Positions 1 to 8,150 of a stretch of 64,000 bases of DNA are shown one piece after another. The position numbers and the translations under genes are program-made. This DNA is from Dyella choica (GTDB lineage: Bacteria > Pseudomonadota > Gammaproteobacteria > Xanthomonadales > Rhodanobacteraceae). The DNA lies in assembly GCF_003977665.1 (NCBI RefSeq), contig NZ_RYYV01000007.1, positions 186,001-250,000 of the forward strand. The letters run 5' to 3'. The notes beneath the pieces are model-generated. The model did not search any database, was not told where the DNA came from, and worked only from the letters and a program-made list of their open reading frames with translations. Numbering within the stretch: position 1 is the stretch's first letter; every line of letters begins with the position of its first letter.

Positions 1-81
1 AGACAGACGGGGTAGGCATGATAACGGTGGAAACGTCGAGCCTTGGCTATACTGCGGGCGTTTTCCGACGGATCTCACTCA

Positions 82-273
82 ATGCGCCGATCGATTCTGC
101 TGCTGCTGCCGACCTGCCTCGCCTTCGCCGCGGTCACCGGTTGCGGCAACAAGGGCCCGCTGTACTATCCGCCGCCGGCCGCTCAAGCTGCGCCCAGTCC
201 GGCTCCGGCGCATCCGGCCGCGGCTCCGGCCAGCGCCAGCAGCGCCGAAACCAGGCCGCTGGGTGGAAACTGA
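82..273 (+). CDS. lptM: LptM-like small lipoprotein (LPS translocon maturation chaperone)
   Basis: A 63-residue lipoprotein with a short basic start (MRRS), a hydrophobic stretch and the lipobox-like VTGCGNKGPLYYP. The CGxKGPLY signature right after the lipidated Cys is typical of LptM (YifL), which in E. coli helps assemble the outer-membrane LPS translocon LptDE. The rest is a low-complexity Pro/Ala tail that probably serves as a linker. I prefer the ATG at 82 over the TTG at 43 because it gives a clean signal peptide. It lies 16 bp upstream of dapF, the conserved neighbour of this gene in gammaproteobacteria, so the two are likely co-transcribed. Function is inferred from the family. Confidence 0.85.
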   Translation: MRRSILLLLPTCLAFAAVTGCGNKGPLYYPPPAAQAAPSPAPAHPAAAPASASSAETRPLGGN

Positions 274-289
274 CCACGCGATCAACGGC

Positions 290-1129
290 ATGAGCTTGCG
301 TTTTACCAAGATGCACGGCGCCGGCAACGATTTTGCGGTGATCGACAGCCGCGCAGGCGTGCTCGCGTTGGATCCCGCCACCATTCGCGCGATGGCCGAT
401 CGCCACACCGGTATCGGCTTTGACCAGTTGCTGAGCGTGGAACCGGCACGCGACGGGCTTAGCGCCTGCTATTACGGCATCTGGAATGCCGATGGTTCGC
501 CGACGGGCCAGTGCGGTAATGGCGTACGTTGCGTGGCTGCGTGGCTGCAGCGTGCGGGTGCGCTGGCGATAGGCGAGGCCGTACAGATCCAAAGCCCGTC
601 CGGTCCGGTGACGGTGCGCCTGCTCGACGCACATCGCGTCACGGTGGACATGGGCGAGCCGGTCTTCGAGCCGGCGCAGATTCCTTTCGATGCTTCGGCG
701 GCTACCGATCGCTACACGCTGGACGTGGATGGACTCGCGCTGGACATCGGTGCGGTCTCCATGGGCAATCCGCATGCCGTAGTAGTGGTTGACGATCTTC
801 AGTCGCCGGCCCTGCAGCAGCTTGGGCCGGCCGTGACCGGCCACGCGCGTTTTGCGGAAGGCGCCAATACCGGCTTCGTCCAGAAGCTGGGGCGAGGACA
901 TTTGCGTCTGCGCGTGCATGAACGCGGCTCGGCCTGGACGCTGGCCTGCGGCACCGGCGCCTGCGCGGCGATGGCGGTGCTGCGGCGCCGTGGCGAAGTG
1001 GATGCGCAGGTGCAGGTCGAACTTCCCGGCGGCACGCTTGAGATCCATTGGGCCGGTCCCGGGGAGCGCTTGTGGATGACTGGGCCGGCGGCATTCGTCT
1101 ATGAAGGTGAATGGCTGGATGCTAGGTGA
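290..1129 (+). CDS. dapF: Diaminopimelate epimerase
   Basis: A 279-residue cytoplasmic enzyme that interconverts LL- and meso-diaminopimelate, the last step before lysine and the source of the peptidoglycan cross-linking residue. The N-terminus MSLRFTKMHGAGNDF is the family hallmark. The two catalytic cysteines lie in QCGNGVRC (Cys75) and in LACGTGACA near residue 220. The ATG at 290 is chosen rather than the in-frame GTG at 263 because family members start directly at this motif. Length is normal. It sits between lptM and a DUF484 gene, the usual arrangement lptM-dapF-DUF484-xerC. Confidence 0.97.
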   Translation: MSLRFTKMHGAGNDFAVIDSRAGVLALDPATIRAMADRHTGIGFDQLLSVEPARDGLSACYYGIWNADGSPTGQCGNGVRCVAAWLQRAGALAIGEAVQIQSPSGPVTVRLLDAHRVTVDMGEPVFEPAQIPFDASAATDRYTLDVDGLALDIGAVSMGNPHAVVVVDDLQSPALQQLGPAVTGHARFAEGANTGFVQKLGRGHLRLRVHERGSAWTLACGTGACAAMAVLRRRGEVDAQVQVELPGGTLEIHWAGPGERLWMTGPAAFVYEGEWLDAR

Positions 1130-1187
1130 TTGATGCCGGGGCGCCGTCCATCGCACACTGCGGCCAGGGTTTACAGAGGTTCCGCGC

Positions 1188-1871
1188 ATGTCCAATGCCC
1201 TGCTCGACGAAACCATCAAAGCCAGCGATGTGGCGGCGTATCTGCGGCTGCATCCGGGCTTCCTCAGTGATTATCCGGAACTGGCCACGCTGCTGACCTT
1301 GCCGCGCGAACAGGGCGCCGTGGCATCGCTTGCGGCGTATCAGTTGCAGGCCTTGCGCGACAAAAACAGCGAACTGGAGCGCAAGCTCGCCGAACTCACG
1401 GCCATCGCCGCCGAGAACGAGCGTTTGATGCAGCGCGTACACGAGCTCAATGTGGCCGTGCTGCGCGCCAATACACCGGTCGTGGCGGCGCGCAGCGTGG
1501 TGGCCAAGCTGTCGGAAGATTTCAGCACCGACCAGACCCGCCTGATCCTGTTCGGCCCGCCGATGCTGCCGCCGGCCGACTGGCTGCTGCAGCTGCCCGA
1601 CGGCCGCGCCGCCATGCCGGAATTCGCAGATTTCCAGGCCCACCACGGGCCGATCTCCGGACGCCTGTCCGTCGAGCGCCTGCAGCGGCTGTTCGGTATG
1701 CATGCACCACTCATCAAGTCGGCCGCCCTGATGCCGTTGGGCGAAATGGGCATGCTCGCACTGGGCAGCAGGGACCCGGATCACTTCCAGCCGGGCATGG
1801 GCACGGTGTTCCTCAAGATGATCGCGGCGACGGTCACCGCTGCGCTGGCACGGATGCAGGACGGGGCTTGA
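1188..1871 (+). CDS. DUF484 family protein (GAF-like)
   Basis: A 227-residue protein of the DUF484 family, which is found in proteobacteria between dapF and xerC. The first 50 residues contain the family's N-terminal segment (DVAAYLRLHPGFLSDYPEL). A charged helical stretch at about residues 55-90 should form a coiled coil, and the C-terminal two thirds resembles the GAF-like domain of the family. The molecular role is not established. The stop overlaps the xerC start (TTGA at 1868-1871), pointing to translational coupling with the recombinase. Confidence 0.88.
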   Translation: MSNALLDETIKASDVAAYLRLHPGFLSDYPELATLLTLPREQGAVASLAAYQLQALRDKNSELERKLAELTAIAAENERLMQRVHELNVAVLRANTPVVAARSVVAKLSEDFSTDQTRLILFGPPMLPPADWLLQLPDGRAAMPEFADFQAHHGPISGRLSVERLQRLFGMHAPLIKSAALMPLGEMGMLALGSRDPDHFQPGMGTVFLKMIAATVTAALARMQDGA

Positions 1872-2758
1872 ACGCAGCGATGGAAGCCGAGCCCCAAGTC
1901 GAGGCATGGCTCGCACGGCTGGGCAGCGAACGCAAAGCGTCGCCGCATACGATCGCCGGTTACCGCCGTGATCTGGACAAGCTGCTGCGCTACATGCAGA
2001 AGCAGCAGATTGCCGCCTTCGAGCAGCTGAAGCCGCATCACATGCGCAGCTTCGTGGCGGCCGAACATCGCGCAGGCCTCTCGCCCAAGAGCCTGCAGCG
2101 CCTGCTTTCCTCATGCCGCAGTCTGTTCCGCCAGCTCACGCGCGAAGCTTTGCTGGCGCACGATCCGCTGGCCGGCGTGCGCGGACCCAAGGTGCATCGC
2201 AAATTGCCGCAGGTGCTGGACGTTGATGAAGCCACCGCGCTGGTGGAAGGCGATGGCGCGCTGGATGTGCGCGATCGCGCAATGCTGGAACTGTTCTATT
2301 CCTCCGGCTTGCGTCTTTCCGAATTGACCGGCTTGCGCTGGCTGGACCTGGACCTCGATGCCGGGGAAGTGCGCGTACTCGGCAAGGGCCGCAAGACGCG
2401 CATCGTTCCGGTGGGCCGGCATGCCGTCGCCGCGCTGCGCAGCCTGGGTGACGCGCAAGGCCGGGAGCCCGAATCGCCGGTATTCCGCGGCCGCAACGGC
2501 GCTCCGATCAGTCCACGCACTGTGCAGACGCGCCTGAAAACACTGGCCTTGCGCCAGGGCTTCGCCAAGCACGTCCATCCGCATCTGCTGCGGCATACCT
2601 TCGCCAGCCATATGCTGGAGTCTTCCGGCGATCTGCGTGCCGTACAGGAGCTGCTCGGCCACGCCGACATCGCGACGACCCAGATCTACACGCACCTGGA
2701 TTTCCAGCACCTGGCGAAGGTGTATGACGCGGCGCATCCGCGCGCACGCAGAAAATGA
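1868..2758 (+). CDS. xerC: Tyrosine recombinase XerC
   Basis: A 296-residue tyrosine recombinase that with XerD resolves chromosome dimers at dif. The N-terminal SAM-like core-binding domain (about residues 1-90) is followed by the catalytic domain with the active-site Arg in SSGLRLSELTGL, HLLRHTFASHM (H-x-x-R), LLGHADIATTQIYTH with the His and the nucleophilic Tyr. The TTG at 1868 overlaps the preceding stop; the ATG at 1880 (MEAEPQ) is an alternative that would remove four residues. Genomic position next to dapF/DUF484 identifies it as XerC rather than XerD or a mobile integrase. Confidence 0.95.
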   Translation: MNAAMEAEPQVEAWLARLGSERKASPHTIAGYRRDLDKLLRYMQKQQIAAFEQLKPHHMRSFVAAEHRAGLSPKSLQRLLSSCRSLFRQLTREALLAHDPLAGVRGPKVHRKLPQVLDVDEATALVEGDGALDVRDRAMLELFYSSGLRLSELTGLRWLDLDLDAGEVRVLGKGRKTRIVPVGRHAVAALRSLGDAQGREPESPVFRGRNGAPISPRTVQTRLKTLALRQGFAKHVHPHLLRHTFASHMLESSGDLRAVQELLGHADIATTQIYTHLDFQHLAKVYDAAHPRARRK

Positions 2759-2903
2759 CCGTCCGAATGCAGCTCTCTCTCCTGCTTGCTGGAGGAGGAG
2801 CAAGGAAGGCTGGGTCCCCTAATACACCCCGGAGAGGGAGCGGATACCCGCCACCCGAGACATAGCCAATCAGGCAAGCAGGAGGAGCGGCGTCCTTGGA
2901 CGG

Positions 2904-2931
2904 CTTGGATTCCCTTCACGCGGCCCCACTT
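2904..2931 (+). promoter_or_regulatory. Candidate sigma-32 (heat-shock) promoter for hslVU
   Basis: CTTGGAT at 2904-2910 and CCCCACTT at 2924-2931 are separated by 13 bp, close to the RpoH consensus CTTGAAA-N13-17-CCCCATNT. It ends 30 bp before the hslV start, and hslVU is a classic heat-shock operon. Because this site lies inside the longer reading frame upstream, it supports the shorter HslV start. Match by eye only. Confidence 0.6.
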
Positions 2932-2961
2932 TTGGCGAATTCACTGTTTACGGAGTCCTGC

Positions 2962-3498
2962 ATGGAATCCTTTCACGCCACTACCATCGTCTCGGTGCGC
3001 CGCCATGGACGTATCGTGATCGGCGGCGACGGCCAGGTCACGCTCGGCAACACCGTGATGAAGGCCAACGCCCGCAAGATCCGCCGCCTGGGCAAGGACA
3101 ACAACGTGCTGGCCGGGTTCGCTGGCGCCACCGCCGACGCGTTCACGCTGTTCGAACTGTTCGAACTGAAGCTGGACAAGTACAGCGGCAACCTCACCCG
3201 CGCCGCCGTCGAACTGGCCAAGGAATGGCGCACCGATCGCCGTCTGGGGCGCCTCGAAGCCATGCTGGCCGTGGCCGACAAGGAAAGCTCGCTGCTGATC
3301 TCCGGCAACGGCGACGTGCTGGAACCGGAGCACGGCCTGATCGCCATCGGCTCCGGCGGACCCTATGCACAGTCCGCGGCGCTGGCGTTGCTGGAGAACA
3401 CCGATCTGGACGCTCGCGCCATTGTCGAGCGCGCGTTGAAGATTGCCGGCGACATCTGCATCTACACCAATCACAACACCACGATCGAAGAACTTTGA
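2962..3498 (+). CDS. hslV: ATP-dependent protease subunit HslV
   Basis: A 178-residue proteasome-like peptidase that forms the proteolytic dodecamer of the HslVU complex. The catalytic N-terminal threonine is in [10 protein letters not shown], followed by [13 protein letters not shown] and [13 protein letters not shown], all family-typical. The protein starts MESFHA ahead of the threonine, so a six-residue propeptide must be removed to expose Thr; the E. coli protein has only the initiator Met. Start chosen at ATG 2962 because the upstream extension carries the heat-shock promoter. hslU follows 76 bp later. Confidence 0.96.
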   Translation: MESFHATTIVSVRRHGRIVIGGDGQVTLGNTVMKANARKIRRLGKDNNVLAGFAGATADAFTLFELFELKLDKYSGNLTRAAVELAKEWRTDRRLGRLEAMLAVADKESSLLISGNGDVLEPEHGLIAIGSGGPYAQSAALALLENTDLDARAIVERALKIAGDICIYTNHNTTIEEL

Positions 3499-3574
3499 TT
3501 TCAGTCGCGAAACCTCATCCTCCGCGCGTACACGCGTTCTTCCATCCTGAGCTCCCTATTGCGGATTTAAACCC

Positions 3575-4915
3575 ATGTCCGAACTCACCCCTCGTGAAAT
3601 CGTCAACGAACTCGACCGCTACATCATCGGCCAGCACAACGCCAAGCGCGCTGTTGCGATCGCGTTGCGCAACCGCTGGCGCCGCATGCAGCTGGAACCG
3701 GCGCTGCGCGAAGAAGTGACACCCAAGAACATCCTGATGATCGGTCCTACCGGCGTGGGCAAGACGGAGATCGCGCGCCGTCTGGCAACGTTGGCCAATG
3801 CGCCGTTCGTGAAAGTGGAAGCGACCAAGTTCACCGAAGTGGGCTATGTCGGCAAGGATGTGGAGTCGATCGTGCGCGACCTCGCCGACGTGGCTTACAA
3901 GCTCACCCGCGAGCAGGCCATGAAGCGGGTGCGCACACAGGCCGAAGACCGCGCCGAGGATCGCATTCTGGATGCGCTGTTGCCGCGCCGCATGTCGCCG
4001 ACCGACTGGTCGCACGACCCCGCGCCGGCCTCGACGCTGGAAAGCGACACGCGCCAGAAGCTGCGTAAGCAGCTGCGCGAAGGTGCCCTGGAGGATCGCG
4101 AGATCGAACTCGACGTCGCCATGAACATCGGCGTGGAGATCATGTCGCCGCCGGGCATGGAGGAAATGGGCCAGCAACTGCGCCAGATGTTTCAGAACCT
4201 GGGTGGCGCGCGCACCCAGAAGCGCAAGCTCGCGATCAAGGCCGCGCGGCCGCTGCTGATCGATGAAGAGGCGTCCCGGCTGCTCAACGACGAGGAAATT
4301 CGCGCGCAAGCCATGGAGTCGGCCGAACAGAACGGCATCGTCTTCATCGACGAGATCGACAAGATCGCCCAGCGCTCCGATTGGGGTGGGGCGGGCGTAA
4401 GCCGCGAGGGTGTGCAGCGCGACCTGCTGCCGCTGGTGGAAGGCTCCACCGTGTCCACCAAGTACGGCCCGATCAAGACCGACCACATGCTGTTCATCGC
4501 CTCGGGCGCTTTCTCGCTGGCCAAGCCATCGGACCTGATTCCGGAACTACAGGGCCGCCTGCCGATCCGGGTGGAGCTGGCGGCGCTCTCGGTGGACGAC
4601 TTCAAGCGCATCCTGCGTGAGCCGCACAATGCGTTGACCAAGCAGTACGTCGCTCTGCTGGGTACCGAGGGCGTAAGCCTCAGCTTCGAGGAGACCGGGA
4701 TCGACCGCCTGGCCGAGGTGGCCTACCAGGTGAACGAGCGCACCGAGAACATCGGCGCCCGCCGCCTGCACACGGTGATGGAGCGCTTGCTGGAGAAGAT
4801 TTCCTACGAAGCTGCGGACAAATCCGGCGAAAACTACCTGATCGACGCCGAATATGTGGACAAAAACCTAGGTAGTCTGGTCAAGGACGAGGATCTCAGC
4901 CGCTACATCCTCTGA
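3575..4915 (+). CDS. hslU: ATP-dependent protease ATPase subunit HslU
   Basis: A 446-residue AAA+ unfoldase that feeds substrates into HslV. Walker A GPTGVGKT is at about residues 57-64, Walker B in [11 protein letters not shown], the arginine-finger/sensor region in the second half, and the conserved C-terminal tail EDLSRYIL, whose last residues insert into HslV and activate it. The I domain lies between the two Walker motifs. Length matches the family. It is transcribed with hslV from the upstream heat-shock-type promoter. Confidence 0.97.
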   Translation: MSELTPREIVNELDRYIIGQHNAKRAVAIALRNRWRRMQLEPALREEVTPKNILMIGPTGVGKTEIARRLATLANAPFVKVEATKFTEVGYVGKDVESIVRDLADVAYKLTREQAMKRVRTQAEDRAEDRILDALLPRRMSPTDWSHDPAPASTLESDTRQKLRKQLREGALEDREIELDVAMNIGVEIMSPPGMEEMGQQLRQMFQNLGGARTQKRKLAIKAARPLLIDEEASRLLNDEEIRAQAMESAEQNGIVFIDEIDKIAQRSDWGGAGVSREGVQRDLLPLVEGSTVSTKYGPIKTDHMLFIASGAFSLAKPSDLIPELQGRLPIRVELAALSVDDFKRILREPHNALTKQYVALLGTEGVSLSFEETGIDRLAEVAYQVNERTENIGARRLHTVMERLLEKISYEAADKSGENYLIDAEYVDKNLGSLVKDEDLSRYIL

Positions 4916-5016
4916 ACCCCTCTTTTTTCGATATATTATTGTTTTTGTTTATTATTTGTCTTTTTAAGGGGGTCGTTAGCGCGCTGTAAACAAGCCGCCA
5001 GACCCCCTCTGATAAA
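4916..5016. other. T-rich intergenic stretch with an inverted repeat
   Basis: From 4920 to 4966 the plus strand is almost entirely T and A, which stands out in this high-GC region. It is followed by an 8-bp inverted repeat, AGGGGGTC (4967-4974) and GACCCCCT (5001-5008), with a 26-nt loop that ends nine bases before the next start. It may act as the hslU transcription end, as promoter/upstream element for the following gene, or as a 5' leader hairpin. None of these can be settled from sequence alone. Confidence 0.45.
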
Positions 5017-5649
5017 ATGGCCCCCATGGGTACGATCATTGAACTGAAGGCCACCGGCTCGCGCGCGCAGCTGCGCGAAGCGCAGCAAAAGCAGCAGCTG
5101 GTGCGGCTATGGCGCGGCGAATTGGAACACGGCAGCTTCTGCGGTTATGTCGCAAGCGTGGGCCGTGAATTTTTTCTGCTTTGGGTAGTAGGTGACGGCG
5201 TTACCTACGACGGCATGTATGTGATGCGGCATCGCGACATCACGGAACTGGAAACCCCGGACAAGCATGCCGTCTTCATGGAGAAGGCGCTGGTACTGAA
5301 AAACCTGGTGCCCCGCCTGCCCCGCAGCTTCCCGCTGGATGGCATTCGCGACGTCGTGCAGGCCGCGAGCGCCATGGCGCCGGTGATCGGCGTGCACGTG
5401 GACAGCGAAGACGAGTCCGAGGTCTGCTACATCGGCCGTCTGATCAGCGTCGAGGAAGACGGCTTCAACATGCAGGAAATCACTCCGGACGCGGAGTGGC
5501 TATGCGAGCCTTCGTTCTTTGCCTGGGACGAGGTGTCCACGGTGACGATGGAAGATGGCTACGCGCAATCCCTGCTCGCCGTGGCCGGCGCGCCACCGCC
5601 GCTGTTGCAGGGCGATTCCGGCGTGGGCCGGGCGCCATTGAGTCCTTAG
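5017..5649 (+). CDS. Conserved-looking protein of unknown function
   Basis: A 210-residue protein that I do not recognise. It has no signal peptide or membrane segment and is probably cytoplasmic. Composition is mixed alpha/beta with a charged N-terminal helix (about residues 10-30), a hydrophobic beta-rich core around FFLLWVVGDGVTYDG (about 50-65), and acidic segments such as DSEDESEV. The coding bias agrees with its neighbours, which supports a real gene. The start is ATG 5017 or ATG 5026 (MGTIIELK). It ends at a strong bidirectional terminator shared with the convergent glutathione transferase. Confidence 0.7.
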   Translation: MAPMGTIIELKATGSRAQLREAQQKQQLVRLWRGELEHGSFCGYVASVGREFFLLWVVGDGVTYDGMYVMRHRDITELETPDKHAVFMEKALVLKNLVPRLPRSFPLDGIRDVVQAASAMAPVIGVHVDSEDESEVCYIGRLISVEEDGFNMQEITPDAEWLCEPSFFAWDEVSTVTMEDGYAQSLLAVAGAPPPLLQGDSGVGRAPLSP

Positions 5650-5652
5650 AAG

Positions 5653-5682
5653 AAGCCCGCCGGAAAGGCGGGCTTTCTCTTT
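5653..5682. terminator. Bidirectional intrinsic terminator
   Basis: Perfect 9-bp stem AAGCCCGCC (5653-5661) and GGCGGGCTT (5667-5675) with a GGAAA loop, followed by a T-rich run. It sits between two convergent genes and the A-rich left flank lets it serve both strands. Confidence 0.85.
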
Positions 5683-5701
5683 GCACACAGTTCAGACCAA
5701 G

Positions 5702-6388
5702 CTACCGCCCGAACAAATACCGGCGCGCTTCCTCGTCCGTGCGCAAATCCGTCTTGCCCTCGATCGTATCGGCGATCGCATACGCCCGGCGCGTGGCATC
5801 GCGACCACGAATACGCTCAAACCAGCGCTGCAAAGGCGGAAAATCCTCCAGTTGCATGCCCTGGCTTTCATACGGCACGATCCATGGATACGCCGCCATA
5901 TCGGCGATGCTGTACTCACTGCCGGCGATGAAGTCCCGCCCTTCCAGGCGCTTGTCCAACACGCCGTACAAGCGACGGGTTTCGCGTACATAGCGGTCGA
6001 TGGCGTAGGGAATCTTCTCCGGCGCGTAGCGGTTGAAGTGATGGTTTTGTCCCAGCATCGGGCCCAACCCGCCGACCTGCCAGAACAGCCATTCCATCAC
6101 GGTCGCGCGGCCACGCGGATCCTTGGGCAGGAAGCGTCCGGTTTTCTCGGCCAGATACTGCAAGATCGCACCCGATTCGAACACGCTGATCGCATCGCCG
6201 CCATCCGCCGGTGCGGTATCCACGATGGCCGGCATGCGGTTGTTGGGGGAAATCTTGAGAAACGCCGGTTCGAATTGCTCGCCCTTGCCGATATTCACCG
6301 GCTTGATGGCATAGGGCAGGCCGGACTCTTCCAGGAACAAGGCGATCTTGTGGCCGTTCGGCGTGGGCCAGTAATGCAGCTCGATCAT
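5702..6388 (-). CDS. yfcG: YfcG-type glutathione S-transferase / disulfide-bond oxidoreductase
   Basis: A 228-residue Nu-class glutathione transferase family protein. The N-terminal thioredoxin-like domain carries PTPNGHKIALFLEE, with Thr9 and Asn11 in the position used by E. coli YfcG instead of a catalytic Tyr/Ser/Cys, then ISPNNRMPAIVD and the FESGAIL glutathione-binding loop. The all-helical C-terminal domain contains FWQVGGLGPMLGQNHHFN, nearly invariant in YfcG/YghU proteins. It probably reduces small-molecule disulfides with two bound glutathiones. Monocistronic, convergent with the upstream unknown gene. Confidence 0.92.
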   Translation of the reverse strand: MIELHYWPTPNGHKIALFLEESGLPYAIKPVNIGKGEQFEPAFLKISPNNRMPAIVDTAPADGGDAISVFESGAILQYLAEKTGRFLPKDPRGRATVMEWLFWQVGGLGPMLGQNHHFNRYAPEKIPYAIDRYVRETRRLYGVLDKRLEGRDFIAGSEYSIADMAAYPWIVPYESQGMQLEDFPPLQRWFERIRGRDATRRAYAIADTIEGKTDLRTDEEARRYLFGR

Positions 6389-6543
6389 GCTCGGCTCCAG
6401 GGCTGAAAGTACTCAGCGTCGGGGTCGTGGCGATGGCTTTCAAGGTGACGCGAGCCGCCAGACGCATCCGCGTGCACTACCTATCGCCACGCTCGCTTCT
6501 ACGTTTACCCTCACATGGAAGAACCCCTTTCTAGAGAGCCTCC

Positions 6544-7440
6544 ATGCCCCGCATCGTCGTCGTCGGCAGCATCAATATGGATCTGGTCACCGTGGCGCAG
6601 CGCTTTCCTGCCCCTGGGGAAACCTTGCTCGGCGAGCGCTTTCTTTCCGTACACGGTGGCAAAGGCGGCAATCAGGCCGTGGCAGCGGCCCGGCTCGGCG
6701 CCGAGGTGCACATGGTCGGCGCCGTGGGCGACGATGCCTTCGCGACTTCGATGTGCGAAGAACTGAAGCACGAGGGCGTCGACATCTCACACGTCGCGCG
6801 AATCGAAAACTGTAGCAGCGGCACGGCTTCCATTACCGTTGCCGGCGGCGAAAACGAAATCGTCGTGGTGCCGGGTGCCAACGCACACCTGCAGCCATCC
6901 CATGTCGCCAAGGCACAGCACTTGATCGCCAGCGCCGATGCCGTTCTGGTGCAAATGGAAATTCCGCTCGAAACCGTTGAAGCCACGTTGCGCACAGCAC
7001 ACGCATTGCGCGTTCCAGTCATTCTCAATCCCGCGCCTGCGCAACGCTTGCCTACGGAGTGTCTGCAACTGGCTCGCTATATCACTCCGAATCAGCACGA
7101 ACTGGCCATTCTGCTCGGTGCCGATGCCGACGAAGATTTTCTCAGCCTGATGCGTCGCGCACCATGCCCGGTAGTGCTGACCCGTGGTGCCGAAGGCGCT
7201 TGGTTTCGAGAGGAAAGTGAGCCGCAACATCAAGCAGGTTTCGCCGTAGATGCCGTCGACAGCACTGGTGCCGGTGACACCTTCAACGCAGCCCTTGCCG
7301 TATTCTTGCATGAAGGCTTGGCAGTCGCCGTGCGCAAAGCTTGCGCCGCCGCAGCGCTATCCGTCACACGTCTTGGCGCTCGCGGCGGAATGCCGCATCG
7401 CACCCAGTTGGAAACCCTGCTTGCGAAACATCAGGCATAG
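6544..7440 (+). CDS. rbsK: Ribokinase (PfkB family)
   Basis: A 298-residue sugar kinase. The N-terminal GSINMDLV and the Gly-Gly motif GGKGGNQAVAAARLG bind the sugar, and the C-terminal DSTGAGDTFNAAL holds the anion hole and the catalytic Asp. These are the PfkB signatures in the form typical of ribokinase, which makes ribose 5-phosphate from ribose. No ribose transporter or rbsD is nearby, so the substrate is inferred from family resemblance only. Divergent from the yfcG-like gene. The next genes are convergent and belong to the restriction island. Confidence 0.9.
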   Translation: MPRIVVVGSINMDLVTVAQRFPAPGETLLGERFLSVHGGKGGNQAVAAARLGAEVHMVGAVGDDAFATSMCEELKHEGVDISHVARIENCSSGTASITVAGGENEIVVVPGANAHLQPSHVAKAQHLIASADAVLVQMEIPLETVEATLRTAHALRVPVILNPAPAQRLPTECLQLARYITPNQHELAILLGADADEDFLSLMRRAPCPVVLTRGAEGAWFREESEPQHQAGFAVDAVDSTGAGDTFNAALAVFLHEGLAVAVRKACAAAALSVTRLGARGGMPHRTQLETLLAKHQA

Positions 7441-7562
7441 CCACGCTCATTGCGCTCTTTGCGCTCCCCCAATCAATCGTCCGCCATAGGCAAAGGACTC
7501 AAGGCGAAGTGCCGGTTCAGACGGTTCGATGCTCTTTGCGGGTCGCACTTCATTTCAAAGCG

Positions 7563-8150
7563 TCACCGGTGAAGATTTACATTGATGTGGACGACATGAA
7601 TCAGCTCTTCGCTGGAATGCCAGTGATTGCTGGCATAGGCCCACTTCATTCGGTGATCGAACGTTTCCCCATGCTGACGTGCTGGGAGATCAGCATCTGC
7701 CCTTTTGCGTAGTTTGAGCACAAGCGCGGCAATGCCAGGCTTTTTGATGTACTCCACGACATAGCCGCGGCTTTGCCGCCCAGTGGAATAACGAGAGATC
7801 AGTTGTTCAATGGCCCGCTCATGGTAATCCGGCCCCGCGTAGATTTTCGCCTCGGCCAGGCGCCGTTGCGGAAATGTCATGCTTTCCGATTTGATCGTCA
7901 GATCGACGCGCCCGTTGCTGTACCCCTCACGGATCACGGCAAGGCCTGGCACGCTTAGGGCCGCGGCGAGAAACGCGGAAAGTTTTTCTTCGCTATCTGA
8001 TGTCAAGTGATGCGCTTCGGCTTCCATGCGTTGAACGCATTCCTCAAAATGACGATCAAGAAAATCGTCGAACTCCTCGGCATTTTTGGCCTGAAATAAT
8101 TTCCGCAACACGGGAAACCAGCCAAATAACGTTTTCAGACTATCGCCCAT
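7563..8150 (-). CDS. Small putative PD-(D/E)XK-fold protein, last gene of the restriction operon
   Basis: A 195-residue protein without a recognised family name. A helical N-terminus (residues 1-60) is followed by GRVDLTI (Asp83), then RRLAEAKIY with Glu100-x-Lys102, and AIEQLISRY (Gln116). The spacing Asp - about 16 residues - Glu-x-Lys followed by a Gln-bearing helix is what PD-(D/E)XK nucleases look like, and the SEEKL segment at 53-57 could give the upstream acidic residue. Its start overlaps the end of hsdR by 11 bp, so it is translated with the restriction subunit. It could be a third nuclease, a regulator of HsdR, or a decoy of the fold. The gene is seen; the nuclease role is inferred. 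Confidence 0.65.
   Translation of the reverse strand: MGDSLKTLFGWFPVLRKLFQAKNAEEFDDFLDRHFEECVQRMEAEAHHLTSDSEEKLSAFLAAALSVPGLAVIREGYSNGRVDLTIKSESMTFPQRRLAEAKIYAGPDYHERAIEQLISRYSTGRQSRGYVVEYIKKPGIAALVLKLRKRADADLPARQHGETFDHRMKWAYASNHWHSSEELIHVVHINVNLHR

Noticed and set aside
7441-7562. Search for a second att copy marking the far end of the restriction island
   Set aside because: No sequence like the mnmE 3' end was found here, so island borders remain undefined.
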